Part shown: one piece after another, positions 9,428 through 17,840 of the stretch
How the letters are laid out: each line of letters opens with the position of its first letter
Position numbering within the stretch: the first letter of the stretch is position 1
From: Candidatus Competibacteraceae bacterium
GTDB taxonomy: Bacteria > Pseudomonadota > Gammaproteobacteria > Competibacterales > Competibacteraceae
Length of the DNA: 64,000 nt
Reading direction: 5' to 3'
Assembly: GCA_003989085.1 (NCBI GenBank)
Contig: RXIV01000004.1
Location: 1 to 64,000, forward strand
Translations under genes and position numbers: made by a program
The notes under the pieces: model-generated
The model's input: only the letters and a program-made list of their open reading frames with translations
The model's database searches: none
Told to the model about the DNA's origin: nothing

Positions 9428-10756
9428 ATGGCCGCTGCCCTGCCGGATTTCGGTAAAATGACCGAACTGCGTCAACGCCTGCTATTTTTGTTGGGGGCGC
9501 TTGTGGTGTTTCGGATTGGCACCCATATCCCGGTTCCGGGTATCGACCCGCATGCTATGGCGCAGTTGTTCGATCAGCAGCGTGGCACCATCCTTGACAT
9601 GTTCAATATGTTTTCGGGCGGCGCGCTGCGGCGCTTGAGCATCTTCGCCCTGGGGGTCATGCCCTACATCTCTGCGTCGATCATCCTGCAACTGATGTCG
9701 ATGGTCGTGCCGGCGTTGGAGCAATTGCGTAAGGAAGGCGGGGCTGCCGGACGTCATACCCTGACGCGCTATACCCGTTATTTGACAGTAGTGCTGGCGG
9801 CATTTCAGGCGATCGGCGTCAGCATTGCTTTGCAGAACCAGATGGCGGGCGGCGCTTCTGTGGTGATTGCCCCCGGTATCGGTTTTATCATGACAGCGAC
9901 GATCACCTTGGTGACTGGTACCCTGTTTCTGATGTGGTTAGGTGAGCAGGTGACTGAGCGTGGCATTGGGAATGGTATTTCCATGATCATCTTCGCCGGC
10001 ATCGTCGCGGGGTTGCCGCAAGCGGTGGGTGGCACCTTGGAGTTGGCCCGCACCGGCGAACTACACGTTATTCTGGTGCTGTTCCTGTTATTGCTGTCGG
10101 TGGTGGTGACTGGTTTTGTGGTTTTTGTCGAACGTGGCCAGCGTCGAATTACGGTTAATTACGCCAAACGTCAGCAAGGCCGGCGGGTGTACGCTGCCCA
10201 GACTACCCATCTGCCCTTAAAGTTGAATATGTCGGGAGTCATTCCGCCCATTTTTGCCTCTAGCCTGATTCTATTTCCGGCGACTTTGGGCAGCTGGTTT
10301 GGCAATGCTCCGCATATGGGGTGGCTGCGTGACATTAGCTCGGCGCTGTCGCCGGGACAACCGCTGTATGTGTTGCTCTATGCCGGGTTAATTGTTTTTT
10401 TCTGCTTCTTCTACACAGCGCTGGTGTTTAACTCCAAGGAGACCGCTGATAACCTGAAGAAGTCAGGGGCGTTTATTCCGGGCATCCGTCCAGGGTTGCA
10501 GACGGCGACCTATATCGACAAGGTGCTGACCCGGTTGACCTTGGTTGGGGCAGCCTATATCACTGTTGTCTGTCTGTTGCCTGAATTCCTGATCCTGTAT
10601 TGGCGGGTGCCGTTCTATTTTGGTGGGACGTCGCTGCTGATCATCGTCGTGGTGGTGATGGATTTTATGGCCCAGGTTCAGGCGCATCTGATGTCGCATC
10701 AGTACGAGAGCCTGTTGAAGAAAAGCAGTTTTAAGGGCCAAAGCCTGCTGCGCTGA
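9428..10756 (+). CDS. secY: Preprotein translocase subunit SecY
   Basis: A 442-residue inner-membrane protein forming the SecYEG channel. About ten hydrophobic segments can be read; the first ([20 protein letters not shown]) and the plug region after [11 protein letters not shown] are typical, as is the loop [24 protein letters not shown] 9428 is chosen over the adjacent GTG 9425. It is in its usual place between rplO and rpmJ. Confidence 0.97.
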   Translation: MAAALPDFGKMTELRQRLLFLLGALVVFRIGTHIPVPGIDPHAMAQLFDQQRGTILDMFNMFSGGALRRLSIFALGVMPYISASIILQLMSMVVPALEQLRKEGGAAGRHTLTRYTRYLTVVLAAFQAIGVSIALQNQMAGGASVVIAPGIGFIMTATITLVTGTLFLMWLGEQVTERGIGNGISMIIFAGIVAGLPQAVGGTLELARTGELHVILVLFLLLLSVVVTGFVVFVERGQRRITVNYAKRQQGRRVYAAQTTHLPLKLNMSGVIPPIFASSLILFPATLGSWFGNAPHMGWLRDISSALSPGQPLYVLLYAGLIVFFCFFYTALVFNSKETADNLKKSGAFIPGIRPGLQTATYIDKVLTRLTLVGAAYITVVCLLPEFLILYWRVPFYFGGTSLLIIVVVVMDFMAQVQAHLMSHQYESLLKKSSFKGQSLLR

Positions 10757-10777
10757 TGAAGCCACTCTATAGACTGC

Positions 10778-10800
10778 GCGTCGCTACTTAGGCGACGCTT
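10778..10800 (+). terminator. Weak hairpin after secY
   Basis: GCGTCGC and GCGACGC form a 7-bp stem around TACTTAG, followed by only TT. It may attenuate transcription between secY and rpmJ or act as a processing site; the T run is too short for a confident terminator. Confidence 0.3.
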
Positions 10801-10828
10801 GCTGAATTGAATCTGGAGAATTAATGAG

Positions 10829-10942
10829 ATGAAAGTGCGCGCCTCGGTCAAAAAAATCTGCCGCAATTGTAAGATCATCCGTCGCGATCGTGTGGTCCGG
10901 GTGATTTGTAAGGATGCCCGCCACAAGCAGCGGCAGGGATAA
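10829..10942 (+). CDS. rpmJ: 50S ribosomal protein L36
   Basis: A 37-residue protein, too small for most ORF cut-offs. It reads [20 protein letters not shown] and ends [12 protein letters not shown]. The C-x2-C, Cys and His form the zinc ribbon of the zinc-binding L36 type. CTGGAG lies ten bases before the ATG. Placement between secY and rpsM is canonical. Confidence 0.96.
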   Translation: MKVRASVKKICRNCKIIRRDRVVRVICKDARHKQRQG

Positions 10943-11040
10943 CCGACGATTCTGATTGATTTTACAGCGCCGACCCCAGTACACTTCCGCTTCTTTGCGT
11001 GGGTGAATCACTATAGCGGCGATGGAAGGAGTTTCAAAGC

Positions 11041-11397
11041 ATGGCCCGTATTGCAGGCATCAACATTCCGGTCAATAAACACGCGGTCATCGCGTTACAG
11101 TCCATCTATGGCATTGGTTCGACCCGCGCCAAGCAGATTTGTGCGTCAGCTAATGTTCCGCCAGATCGTAAGGTTAAGGATCTGGATGAGATTCAGGTCG
11201 ATGCCTTGCGCGTCGAAGTTGGCAAGTACAGCGTGGAAGGCGATCTTCGCCGCGAGGTGTCGATGAGCATCAAGCGGCTGATGGATTTGGGCTGTTATCG
11301 CGGTGTGCGGCATCGGCGTGGTTTGCCGGTGCGCGGTCAACGTACTCGCACGAATGCTCGGACGCGCAAGGGTCCGCGCCGCGCCATCCGTAAATAA
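11041..11397 (+). CDS. rpsM: 30S ribosomal protein S13
   Basis: A 118-residue head protein contacting P-site tRNA and L5. [20 protein letters not shown] and the basic tail [20 protein letters not shown] are diagnostic. AAGGAG is well placed upstream. It starts the alpha group after a 98-base gap. Confidence 0.97.
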   Translation: MARIAGINIPVNKHAVIALQSIYGIGSTRAKQICASANVPPDRKVKDLDEIQVDALRVEVGKYSVEGDLRREVSMSIKRLMDLGCYRGVRHRRGLPVRGQRTRTNARTRKGPRRAIRK

Positions 11398-11439
11398 ATC
11401 CGCAAAACCTTTTGAAATTCCGTTGGCATAGGTCGAAGC

Positions 11440-11829
11440 ATGGCAAAGCCGGTTACCAAGACGCGCAAGCGCGTCAAGAAAAATGTTGTGGACGGCATCG
11501 CCCATGTCCACGCCTCATTTAATAACACCATCATCACCATTACCGATCGCCAAGGCAATACCTTGGCATGGGCCACTTCGGGCGGATCAGGCTTTCGTGG
11601 TTCCCGTAAAAGTACTCCGTTTGCAGCGCAGGTCGCTGCTGATCGGGTCGGTAATGTGGTGAAGGAGTACGGCGTCAAGAATCTGGAAGTCAACGTCAAG
11701 GGTCCAGGGCCTGGCCGCGAATCGGCAGTTCGTTCGTTGAACGCCGCTGGGTTCAAGATCATGAGTATCATGGATGTAACGCCGATTCCCCACAATGGCT
11801 GCCGTCCCCCGAAACGTCGGCGCGTCTAG
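11440..11829 (+). CDS. rpsK: 30S ribosomal protein S11
   Basis: A 129-residue platform protein. [20 protein letters not shown] and the end [15 protein letters not shown] are conserved. The Asn-Gly in PHNG is the usual isoaspartate site of S11. Confidence 0.97.
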   Translation: MAKPVTKTRKRVKKNVVDGIAHVHASFNNTIITITDRQGNTLAWATSGGSGFRGSRKSTPFAAQVAADRVGNVVKEYGVKNLEVNVKGPGPGRESAVRSLNAAGFKIMSIMDVTPIPHNGCRPPKRRRV

Positions 11830-11844
11830 CCCAGGAGTTCTATC

Positions 11845-12465
11845 GTGGCGAGATATCTCGGTCCTAAATGCAAGCTGAGCCGTCGGGAAGGCGTGGATCT
11901 GTTTCTGAAATCCGCTGCTCGGCCAGTCGAGTCTAAGTGTAATCTGGAACGGCCACCTGGCCAGCATGGTGCCCGTCGCCCCCGGTTGTCTGACTATGGC
12001 CTGCAGCTGCGCGAAAAACAGAAACTTCGCCGCACCTATGGCGTGCTGGAGCGACAGTTTCTTAATTATTATAAAGAAGCTGCTCGCCGCCGTGGCGCGA
12101 CAGGCGAGAACCTGCTGAAACTATTGGAATGCCGACTGGACAACGTGGTGTACCGGATGGGTTTCGGCAGCACCCGTGCTGAGGCTCGACAACTGGTTTC
12201 TCACCGGGCGGTTATGGTCAATGGTCAGCGGGTCAATATTCCCTCTTATCAGGTTCGTTCGGAAGATGTGGTTGCGGTCCATGAAAAAAGCCGCAACCAG
12301 ACCCGTATCCAGTACTCGCTGCAACTGGCCCAGGGACATGGTTTCCCGGAATGGGTGCAAGTGGATGTCAGTAAGCTCAGCGGGGTGTTCAAGCGGGTTC
12401 CTGATCGCGGCGACTTACCGCCGGATATCAATGAATCCTTGGTAGTGGAGTTGTATTCCAAGTGA
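11845..12465 (+). CDS. rpsD: 30S ribosomal protein S4
   Basis: A 206-residue assembly initiator of the small subunit with a GTG start. [16 protein letters not shown] and an S4 RNA-binding domain at about residues 95-155 ([20 protein letters not shown]) are visible. In E. coli S4 represses the alpha operon. The stop is next to the rpoA start region. Confidence 0.97.
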   Translation: MARYLGPKCKLSRREGVDLFLKSAARPVESKCNLERPPGQHGARRPRLSDYGLQLREKQKLRRTYGVLERQFLNYYKEAARRRGATGENLLKLLECRLDNVVYRMGFGSTRAEARQLVSHRAVMVNGQRVNIPSYQVRSEDVVAVHEKSRNQTRIQYSLQLAQGHGFPEWVQVDVSKLSGVFKRVPDRGDLPPDINESLVVELYSK

Positions 12466-12485
12466 CCGACTCCGAGGGCAAACGG

Positions 12486-13604
12486 ATGGTGGGCGCATTT
12501 GATTTGCTGAAACCGACCCGTGTCGAAGTCAAAATACTCGATGATCGACGGCGGTCGGCGCAAGTGACCGTAGAGCCGCTGGAGCGTGGCTTTGGCTATA
12601 CCCTCGGCAACGCCCTGCGGCGGATTCTGCTGTCGTCCATTCCTGGCGCGGCTATTATTGAGTGTGAGATCGATGGGGTATTGCATGAATACTCCACCAT
12701 AGAGGGCGTTCAGGAAGATGTGATTGATATTCTCCTTAACCTGAAGGGGGTGGCGGTCCTGCTCCAAGAAGGTGCTGAGGAGGCCAATCTGACGCTAACC
12801 AAAAAAGGTCCAGGGCCAGTAGTGGCTGGCGATATCGAAACGACGCATGCAGCACAGATTGTGAATCCAGCGCATGTGATCGCCCATCTCACCAAGAGCG
12901 GCGAGCTGTGCATGCGACTTAAGGTTGAGCGGGGACGCGGTTACTCGCCGGCTACACAACGGGAGAACCTTGATGGTGAAACTCGCCCGATTGGCCGCTT
13001 GCGCCTGGATGCCTCATTTAGCCCGATTGAACGGATTAGCTATCGTGTAGAAAGCGCCCGCGTCGAGCAGCGGACTAATCTCGACAAGCTGATCTTGAAC
13101 TTGGAGACGAATGGCACGATTGATCCAGAGGATTCCATTCGTACCGCAGCCCGGATTCTGTTGGATCAGTTATCGGTGTTTATCGACCTCCAGGGAAAAC
13201 GGGATGAGCCGATCCTGATGCCGTTGGTGGATATCGATCCAGTGTTGGTCCAGCCGGTGGATGATCTGGAGCTTACCGTGCGTTCGGCCAACTGCTTGAA
13301 AGCAGAGAATATCAACTACATTGGTGATTTGGTGCAGCGCACCGAATCAGAGTTGTTGAAAACGCCGAATCTTGGCAAGAAGTCGCTGACCGAGATTAAG
13401 GATGTGCTGTCCAAGTTCAAGCTGTCCTTAGGGATGAAAGTTGAAAATTGGCCGCCACCGAACCTGAATCTGGAGCAAGCCGAAGAGCGATCTGCCGCCC
13501 GGCGTGCGGAGATGGCTGCTGATGCAGCGGGCGCAGACCAATCTTCCCAGCCGGATTCGCCCGCTGCAACGGCAAGTGGCGAAGCGGAAATCGAGGTGGA
13601 ATAG
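12486..13604 (+). CDS. rpoA: RNA polymerase alpha subunit with acidic C-terminal tail
   Basis: A 372-residue alpha subunit: N-terminal dimerisation domain ([20 protein letters not shown]), linker, then the DNA- and activator-binding C-terminal domain ([20 protein letters not shown]). After the normal end ([14 protein letters not shown]) some 45 extra residues rich in Ala, Glu and Ser follow, ending EAEIEVE; E. coli stops close to that point. ATG 12486 fits homologues and follows GAGGG with seven bases; a GTG at 12462 overlapping the rpsD stop would add eight residues. Confidence 0.96.
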   Translation: MVGAFDLLKPTRVEVKILDDRRRSAQVTVEPLERGFGYTLGNALRRILLSSIPGAAIIECEIDGVLHEYSTIEGVQEDVIDILLNLKGVAVLLQEGAEEANLTLTKKGPGPVVAGDIETTHAAQIVNPAHVIAHLTKSGELCMRLKVERGRGYSPATQRENLDGETRPIGRLRLDASFSPIERISYRVESARVEQRTNLDKLILNLETNGTIDPEDSIRTAARILLDQLSVFIDLQGKRDEPILMPLVDIDPVLVQPVDDLELTVRSANCLKAENINYIGDLVQRTESELLKTPNLGKKSLTEIKDVLSKFKLSLGMKVENWPPPNLNLEQAEERSAARRAEMAADAAGADQSSQPDSPAATASGEAEIEVE

Positions 13605-13673
13605 TCCTCGTTCTGGTGGGTTTGCCCAAGCCGTTCGTATTCAAATTTTTTTGTTTTTCAAGGAACTGTCGTC

Positions 13674-14054
13674 ATGCGCCATCGTAAAGCCGGTCGCAAG
13701 TTAAACCGCACCAGCAGTCACCGCAAAGCCATGCTGCGTAACATGGCCGCTTCGCTGTTCACCCATGAATTGATCCAGACAACGCTGCCCAAAGCTAAGG
13801 AATTGCGGCAGCTTGCCGAACCGTTGATCACCTTGTCCAAACAGGACAGTGTGGCCCATCGGCGGCTAGCGTTTGACCGGTTGCGTGATCGGAGCGTGGT
13901 GACCAAGCTCTTTAACCAGCTGGGGCCGCGTTACCAGTTGCGGCCGGGTGGTTACCTGCGGATTCTGAAATGCGGGTTTCGAGCCGGCGATAATGCGCCG
14001 ATGGCCTATGTCGAACTGGTGGATCGTCCGGAAATGGTGGCAGTAGCCGAGTAG
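13674..14054 (+). CDS. rplQ: 50S ribosomal protein L17
   Basis: A 126-residue protein starting [20 protein letters not shown], followed by the conserved [18 protein letters not shown] precedes the ATG. It is the last gene of the alpha operon and is followed by an intrinsic terminator. Confidence 0.97.
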   Translation: MRHRKAGRKLNRTSSHRKAMLRNMAASLFTHELIQTTLPKAKELRQLAEPLITLSKQDSVAHRRLAFDRLRDRSVVTKLFNQLGPRYQLRPGGYLRILKCGFRAGDNAPMAYVELVDRPEMVAVAE

Positions 14055-14074
14055 AACCGTGTGAGTTGCGAACG

Positions 14075-14098
14075 AAACCGGGCCTGTCCCGGTTTTTT
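14075..14098 (+). terminator. Intrinsic terminator of the ribosomal super-operon
   Basis: AAACCGGG and CCCGGTTT form an 8-bp stem with loop CCTGT and run straight into a T tract, 20 bases after the rplQ stop. It also separates the operon from the convergent gene at 14132. Confidence 0.9.
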
Positions 14099-14131
14099 GC
14101 GTCTGTCAGGGACAAATTTCAAGTAATCAGC

Positions 14132-15094
14132 TCAAGCCAGGGCGCGAGTAGTGGCTTGCAGCAAGTCCCACAAGTCGAAAATTCGTGCAGCATAAGCGTC
14201 ATGCAAACGGTAACCATCACCTCGGCCGGTTAACTCCTGTTCCAGCGCATCCAGTAGTTTCAGTAACTTGCGTTGATGCAGGCCGACAGCTTGCTGGATT
14301 GGATCGGTGATGATGCCCGTGAGGGCGCTTAGAATGCCCAGCGCCATAACCAGACCGCCGGTGGTTGCAACCAGCAGTCCGGTCGAGGCGACGGCGGGAA
14401 ACACCCCGTAATACAACGATCCAACTGTTGATCCGAGCACACAGTTAGCGATCGCCAGTTGATTGGCGAGGGCGGTTGCCGCTGCGCCGCCGATAGCTGC
14501 CGCTCCGGGCGTCACTTGTTTGAATGCAGCAACGCCAGCTGCCAAGCTGAGTAGGGAACCGGATAGATCGGCCGCTGCAGTACGACTGCTGGCGTAGGTG
14601 ACCAAATATTCTTTGAGTCGTTGCTGGAAGTTCTGCTGGTGCGAGATCTGATCGAGCCGCTGTAGTTCCGAGATCAATAATCGGTGGATGAGTGGATGCG
14701 CCAGAATCTGCTCCAGCAGAGCGTCTTTGGTGCAGCAACGGCCGTCTTGGGTAAAGGGCAGCTCCAATAACTCACGGTAAATCAGCCATTCGATTTCCCG
14801 CTCAACATCCGTCTTGAACCCGTGGGGCAGTCGGCTGAGTTGCCGGGTTAGCATGCTGAATCCTAGCTTGTGGCTTAGGGTTGCGCCACTGTGCGCCAGC
14901 AGTTGCGGTATTGCCCACAGCACGTTAGCTGGAGTGCGTAGTAAGTCCTTGCCGAGGGCGCACCGGTTGATCCGCCAGGCACCTTTGATCGAGAAATGCC
15001 GCCGGGTGAACGGCGCGACCAAGGTGCGGCGTTCACCCAGGTACTGGCGCGTTGCGGCGCTGACCGCAGCGTGAATCCCGGCATCCGATTCCAT
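14132..15094 (-). CDS. Uncharacterised membrane-associated protein (DUF6635-like)
   Basis: A 320-residue protein I cannot assign a function. The N-terminal third is basic (RHFSIKGAWRINRCALGKDL, then RTPANVLWAIP), resembling from memory the DUF6635 family; this needs a profile search. Residues about 190-275 are Gly/Ala-rich and hydrophobic with two or three possible membrane segments (VFPAVASTGLLVATTGGLVM). A soluble helical tail follows. No enzyme motif is seen. It starts 16 bases after the small gene at 15111-15284, so the two probably form an operon; GAGG lies 11 bases before the ATG. Confidence 0.75.
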   Translation of the reverse strand: MESDAGIHAAVSAATRQYLGERRTLVAPFTRRHFSIKGAWRINRCALGKDLLRTPANVLWAIPQLLAHSGATLSHKLGFSMLTRQLSRLPHGFKTDVEREIEWLIYRELLELPFTQDGRCCTKDALLEQILAHPLIHRLLISELQRLDQISHQQNFQQRLKEYLVTYASSRTAAADLSGSLLSLAAGVAAFKQVTPGAAAIGGAAATALANQLAIANCVLGSTVGSLYYGVFPAVASTGLLVATTGGLVMALGILSALTGIITDPIQQAVGLHQRKLLKLLDALEQELTGRGDGYRLHDAYAARIFDLWDLLQATTRALA

Positions 15095-15110
15095 TTCTGA
15101 TGTGCCTCGA

Positions 15111-15284
15111 CTAGCCAGAGATAGCTTCGCGGAGCTGCCGACTCAGGCCTTGAATCACCAAGAGGTTGTAGCGGGCTTCAGTTAACTCCTGATAAGGACC
15201 AAAGCATTCGCCGAAGACCTTGAACCACCAGCCGCCATTTTCAAACCAGACAAACGGATGATGAAATTTATAGCGGGTGCGCAT
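15111..15284 (-). CDS. Small aromatic-rich protein of unknown function
   Basis: A 57-residue protein starting MRTRYKFHHPFVWFENGGWW, with seven Phe/Trp in the first 32 residues and then a helix ending RQLREAISG. The start at 15284 is chosen because AGAGGTTGG lies about eight bases upstream; an in-frame ATG at 15365 would give 84 residues but has no ribosome binding site. It lies directly upstream of the 320-residue gene on the same strand. No known family recognised. Confidence 0.55.
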   Translation of the reverse strand: MRTRYKFHHPFVWFENGGWWFKVFGECFGPYQELTEARYNLLVIQGLSRQLREAISG

Positions 15285-15569
15285 GGGATTCCAACCTCTC
15301 TTTCTATGGTGTAACCGGGGACGCTTGCCGGCCAATGCGTCCGGCGCAATCGCGTTTTTTGACATGCTGATTATCGTGGGGACGCCGAACTGGCTTTGAT
15401 GCCTTCAGCAGAGAAGGCTAGGCATCACAGGCAGCGCCAACTTTAACTTTAGCTGATGGACAGCGGTTTTTTCGACGATCAGCGATAACGCGTCAGCTAC
15501 GGTAAGGACACCATAGCCGACTTTTTGTTGCAATGCAGAATAAGTTATCGGTGGCGCTGGATTGGTGAT

Positions 15570-16574
15570 TCAGATGACCTGCAACAGCAGTTTGCCGATG
15601 TGACGGTTCGATTCCATCAGTTCATGGGCGGCAGCTACTTCGGCAAGAGGGAAGATGCGGTCGATCATTGGACGGATCGTGCCGTTAGCGAGTAGCGGCC
15701 AGACGATTTTTTGCAGGGCGGCGGCGATGGGCGCTTTGTGCTCAACCGGGCGGGCGCGCAGGGTTGAGCCGGTAATAGTCAGTCGTTTCATCATGACTGG
15801 AGCTAGATTCAGCTCCATTTTGGCGCCGCGCAGGAAGGCGATGAACACCAGTCGGCCTTCGACCGCCAAGGCGCTTAGATTGCGTTGGACATAGTCGCCG
15901 CCAACCATGTCCAGAATGACATCCACACCCTGATGACCAGTAACCGTCTTGATCACCTGGACAAAATCTTCCTTGCGGTAGTTGATAACGCGCTCTGCGC
16001 CTAAGTCGAGACAAGGCTGCTCCTTGCTCTCGTCGCCGACGGTGACAAACACTCGGGAACCCAGCGCCCGGGCCAGCTGAATCGCGGTAACGCCAATTCC
16101 GGACGCACCACCGTGAACCAACAGGCTTTCGCCAGGTTGCAATCGCGCCCGGTCAAATACATTGCTCCAGACCGTGAAGAAGGTTTCTGGCAATGCAGCG
16201 GCTTGCTGCAAGGTCAGCCCGGCGGGAACCGGCAGGCATTGTGGAGCGGGCGCAGTGCAGTATTCGGCATAGCCACCACCGGTTAGCAGGGCGCAAACTT
16301 CGTCACCGATTTTCCAGGTCTCCACGCCTTGGCCCAAAGCGGCCACCGTACCGGCTACTTCCAGTCCCGGAATATCGGACGCGCCCGGCGGCGGCGGATA
16401 ACCGCCTTGACGTTGTAGGCAATCGGGGCGATTGACGCCGGCGGCCGCAACCTTGATCAGCACTTCGCCGGGCGCAGGCGACGGAAGCGGACGGCGGGCG
16501 GCCACCAGTTTTTCCGGGCCGCCGGGTTCGGTGATTTCAATGACCGTCATCGTGTCGGGCAGATTCGGTTGCAT
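15570..16574 (-). CDS. NAD(P)H quinone oxidoreductase, zinc-free MDR family (PIG3-like)
   Basis: A 334-residue cytosolic reductase of the medium-chain dehydrogenase superfamily, expected to reduce quinones with NADPH. The N-terminal GroES-like domain (GEVLIKVAAAGVNRPDCLQR) lacks the zinc ligands of alcohol dehydrogenases; the Rossmann motif is GASGIGVTAIQLA at about residue 155. Homologues often start at the internal MTVIEITEPGG (16550), so the true start may be there. It lies 20 bases after nrdJb on the same strand and may be co-transcribed. Confidence 0.85.
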   Translation of the reverse strand: MQPNLPDTMTVIEITEPGGPEKLVAARRPLPSPAPGEVLIKVAAAGVNRPDCLQRQGGYPPPPGASDIPGLEVAGTVAALGQGVETWKIGDEVCALLTGGGYAEYCTAPAPQCLPVPAGLTLQQAAALPETFFTVWSNVFDRARLQPGESLLVHGGASGIGVTAIQLARALGSRVFVTVGDESKEQPCLDLGAERVINYRKEDFVQVIKTVTGHQGVDVILDMVGGDYVQRNLSALAVEGRLVFIAFLRGAKMELNLAPVMMKRLTITGSTLRARPVEHKAPIAAALQKIVWPLLANGTIRPMIDRIFPLAEVAAAHELMESNRHIGKLLLQVI

Positions 16575-16594
16575 GGCTCAGTCTCGCTTTAATT

Positions 16595-17281
16595 TCAGGA
16601 ACACTTGGAGTCGCCGCAATTCAGGCAGGTCAGGCAACCATCCATGCTAATGACAGCTTTCGTCTGGCACTTGCTGCACAGCGTGGCTTCCGGCGGAAAG
16701 GTATTGGCGGCGGTGTCCTCGACCGCCTTCATGCCGAGTTCATATTTCTTGCGCTGCGCTTCGATCAACTGGCGCTGATGCTCATCGAGTCCGTCTTCCT
16801 TGAACAGGCCGATGGAGCGCATGTGCGATTCAATCACGTCGCCGATCTCGGCCACCAGCGATGGCATGTATTTACCGCCTTTTTTGAAGTAGCCGCCCTT
16901 GGGATCGAAGACCGAGCGCATTTCCTCGACCAGAAAGGTCACGTCGCCGCCCTTGCGGAAGACCGCTGAGATAATCCGGGTTAAGGCGACAATCCATTGA
17001 AAATGCTCCATTGCCTTGGAATTAATGAAAATCTCGAAAGGGCGGCGGATTTCGTGTTCAGTGCCGGGATTGAGGACCACATCGTTAATGGTGATATAGA
17101 GCGCGTGATCCGATAGCGGAGTTTTCACTTTATAAGTCGCACCGGGCAATACATCAGGTCGTTCCAGGCTTTCATGCATTTGCTGCACGGCCGGGGTCGG
17201 ACCACTCGCGGGCGCGGGTGGGGTGTCGTCGGACTTGACGACGCTATAGGCGACGATTTTTTTGTCGATTTTGATGACCAT
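16595..17281 (-). CDS. nrdJb: Class II ribonucleotide reductase, NrdJb subunit
   Basis: A 228-residue protein matching the separate C-terminal part (TSCPD domain) of split vitamin B12-dependent ribonucleotide reductases. PFEIFINSKAMEHFQWIVAL and GGDVTFLVEEMRSVFDPKGG are typical, and the end holds a five-Cys cluster (CSKC, CLTC, C, C) likely to be redox or zinc sites. The start at 17281 (MVIKIDKKIVAYSVV) follows GGAGGGG nine bases upstream. In Pseudomonas nrdJa and nrdJb are nearly contiguous; here 559 bases separate them and a terminator-like hairpin precedes this gene. Confidence 0.9.
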   Translation of the reverse strand: MVIKIDKKIVAYSVVKSDDTPPAPASGPTPAVQQMHESLERPDVLPGATYKVKTPLSDHALYITINDVVLNPGTEHEIRRPFEIFINSKAMEHFQWIVALTRIISAVFRKGGDVTFLVEEMRSVFDPKGGYFKKGGKYMPSLVAEIGDVIESHMRSIGLFKEDGLDEHQRQLIEAQRKKYELGMKAVEDTAANTFPPEATLCSKCQTKAVISMDGCLTCLNCGDSKCS

Positions 17282-17302
17282 AACTTTCGTCCCCTCCGGT
17301 GG

Positions 17303-17334
17303 AAGAAAACAGCCCCTATATTGCAAGGGGCTGT
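17303..17334 (-). terminator. Terminator-like hairpin immediately upstream of nrdJb
   Basis: On the minus strand ACAGCCCCT and AGGGGCTGT form a 9-bp stem around an 8-base loop, followed by TTTCTT. It ends about 22 bases before the nrdJb start, overlapping the space just ahead of the Shine-Dalgarno. It could end the transcript of the upstream element or work as an attenuator for nrdJb. Confidence 0.65.
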
Positions 17335-17341
17335 GAGACAT

Positions 17342-17600
17342 CGGGGCGCGAGTTGAGCGGCACCCGCGCGCGGGTTGAAAGGACGGCTGGCCGGCCTGGA
17401 AACCCCAAGCGGGCGCAAGCCGCGAACGTAGTGAGCGGTGTCCGCTCCAACGAGGGTTCGACGGCAGCGAAGCGCCGAGAACCCGACGTTGGACTCAACT
17501 CGCGCCCCGTTCGTCGGCGCGAAGCGCCGACGAACACAAGATTAGACGGAGTCTAGCGAGAGGGAGGGCTGCGCCAGTGCGCTCTTACACACTCCCACTT
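17342..17600. other. GC-rich structured element between nrdJa and nrdJb, possible non-coding RNA
   Basis: Bases 17342-17357 and 17494-17509 are perfect 16-bp inverted repeats enclosing about 136 bases. Inside are a palindrome 17362-17375, small stems at 17409-17423 and 17434-17446, and a tiered hairpin 17446-17493 (7-bp TCCAACG/CGTTGGA enclosing GGGTTC/GAACCC) abutting the outer helix. A perfect 12-bp hairpin with loop GAA follows at 17509-17535, and GGGAG/CTCCC pair near 17562-17596. No plausible protein is encoded. The layout looks like a structured RNA or a small mobile element; an IscB-associated (HEARO/omega) RNA is one untested possibility. Confidence 0.5.
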
Positions 17601-17798
17601 GCCAAGCCTAAATCTTGAATACTCGTTTACAAATATGGTCTTATGACCACTCATGAGGTTGTACCTCGTCAGTTGAGGCGCAACCGAGCCTTAAAACCTT
17701 GGTTGAAGGGCTTGATAACAGGTGCTATTGTTACCCTCAGTATTTGTCAGATACACCAAGGGGGAGACGCTCGGTTACCGAATTTGTCTCCTCACACG
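17601..17798. other. Remaining nrdJa-nrdJb spacer with further stem-loops
   Basis: This part is less GC-rich but still structured: TGGTC/GACCA with loop TTAT at 17636-17649, and a nested hairpin at 17763-17791 (GGAGAC/GTCTCC enclosing TCGGT/ACCGA). A 64-codon plus-strand open frame at 17643-17837 lacks a ribosome binding site and recognisable similarity, so it is not called. Confidence 0.35.
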
Positions 17799-17826
17799 CG
17801 GGGACCGAGCGCCAACTCGGTCCCCG
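17799..17826. terminator. Strong 11-bp hairpin just downstream of nrdJa
   Basis: CGGGGACCGAG and CTCGGTCCCCG pair perfectly around a 6-base loop, 14 bases beyond the nrdJa stop. There is no T run on the minus strand, while the plus strand continues TTCGCTTTT. It may stabilise the 3' end of the nrdJa transcript or border the inserted element. Confidence 0.45.
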
Positions 17827-17840
17827 TTCGCTTTTGAAGC

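Noticed and set aside
17643-17837. 64-codon plus-strand frame in the nrdJ spacer
   Set aside because: No ribosome binding site, no recognisable family, low-complexity end that is the reverse of a hairpin; more likely non-coding.
17282-17840. Cobalamin riboswitch between nrdJa and nrdJb
   Set aside because: The class II enzyme and the terminator made this attractive, but I cannot find the B12 box or the conserved core of the riboswitch on either strand.
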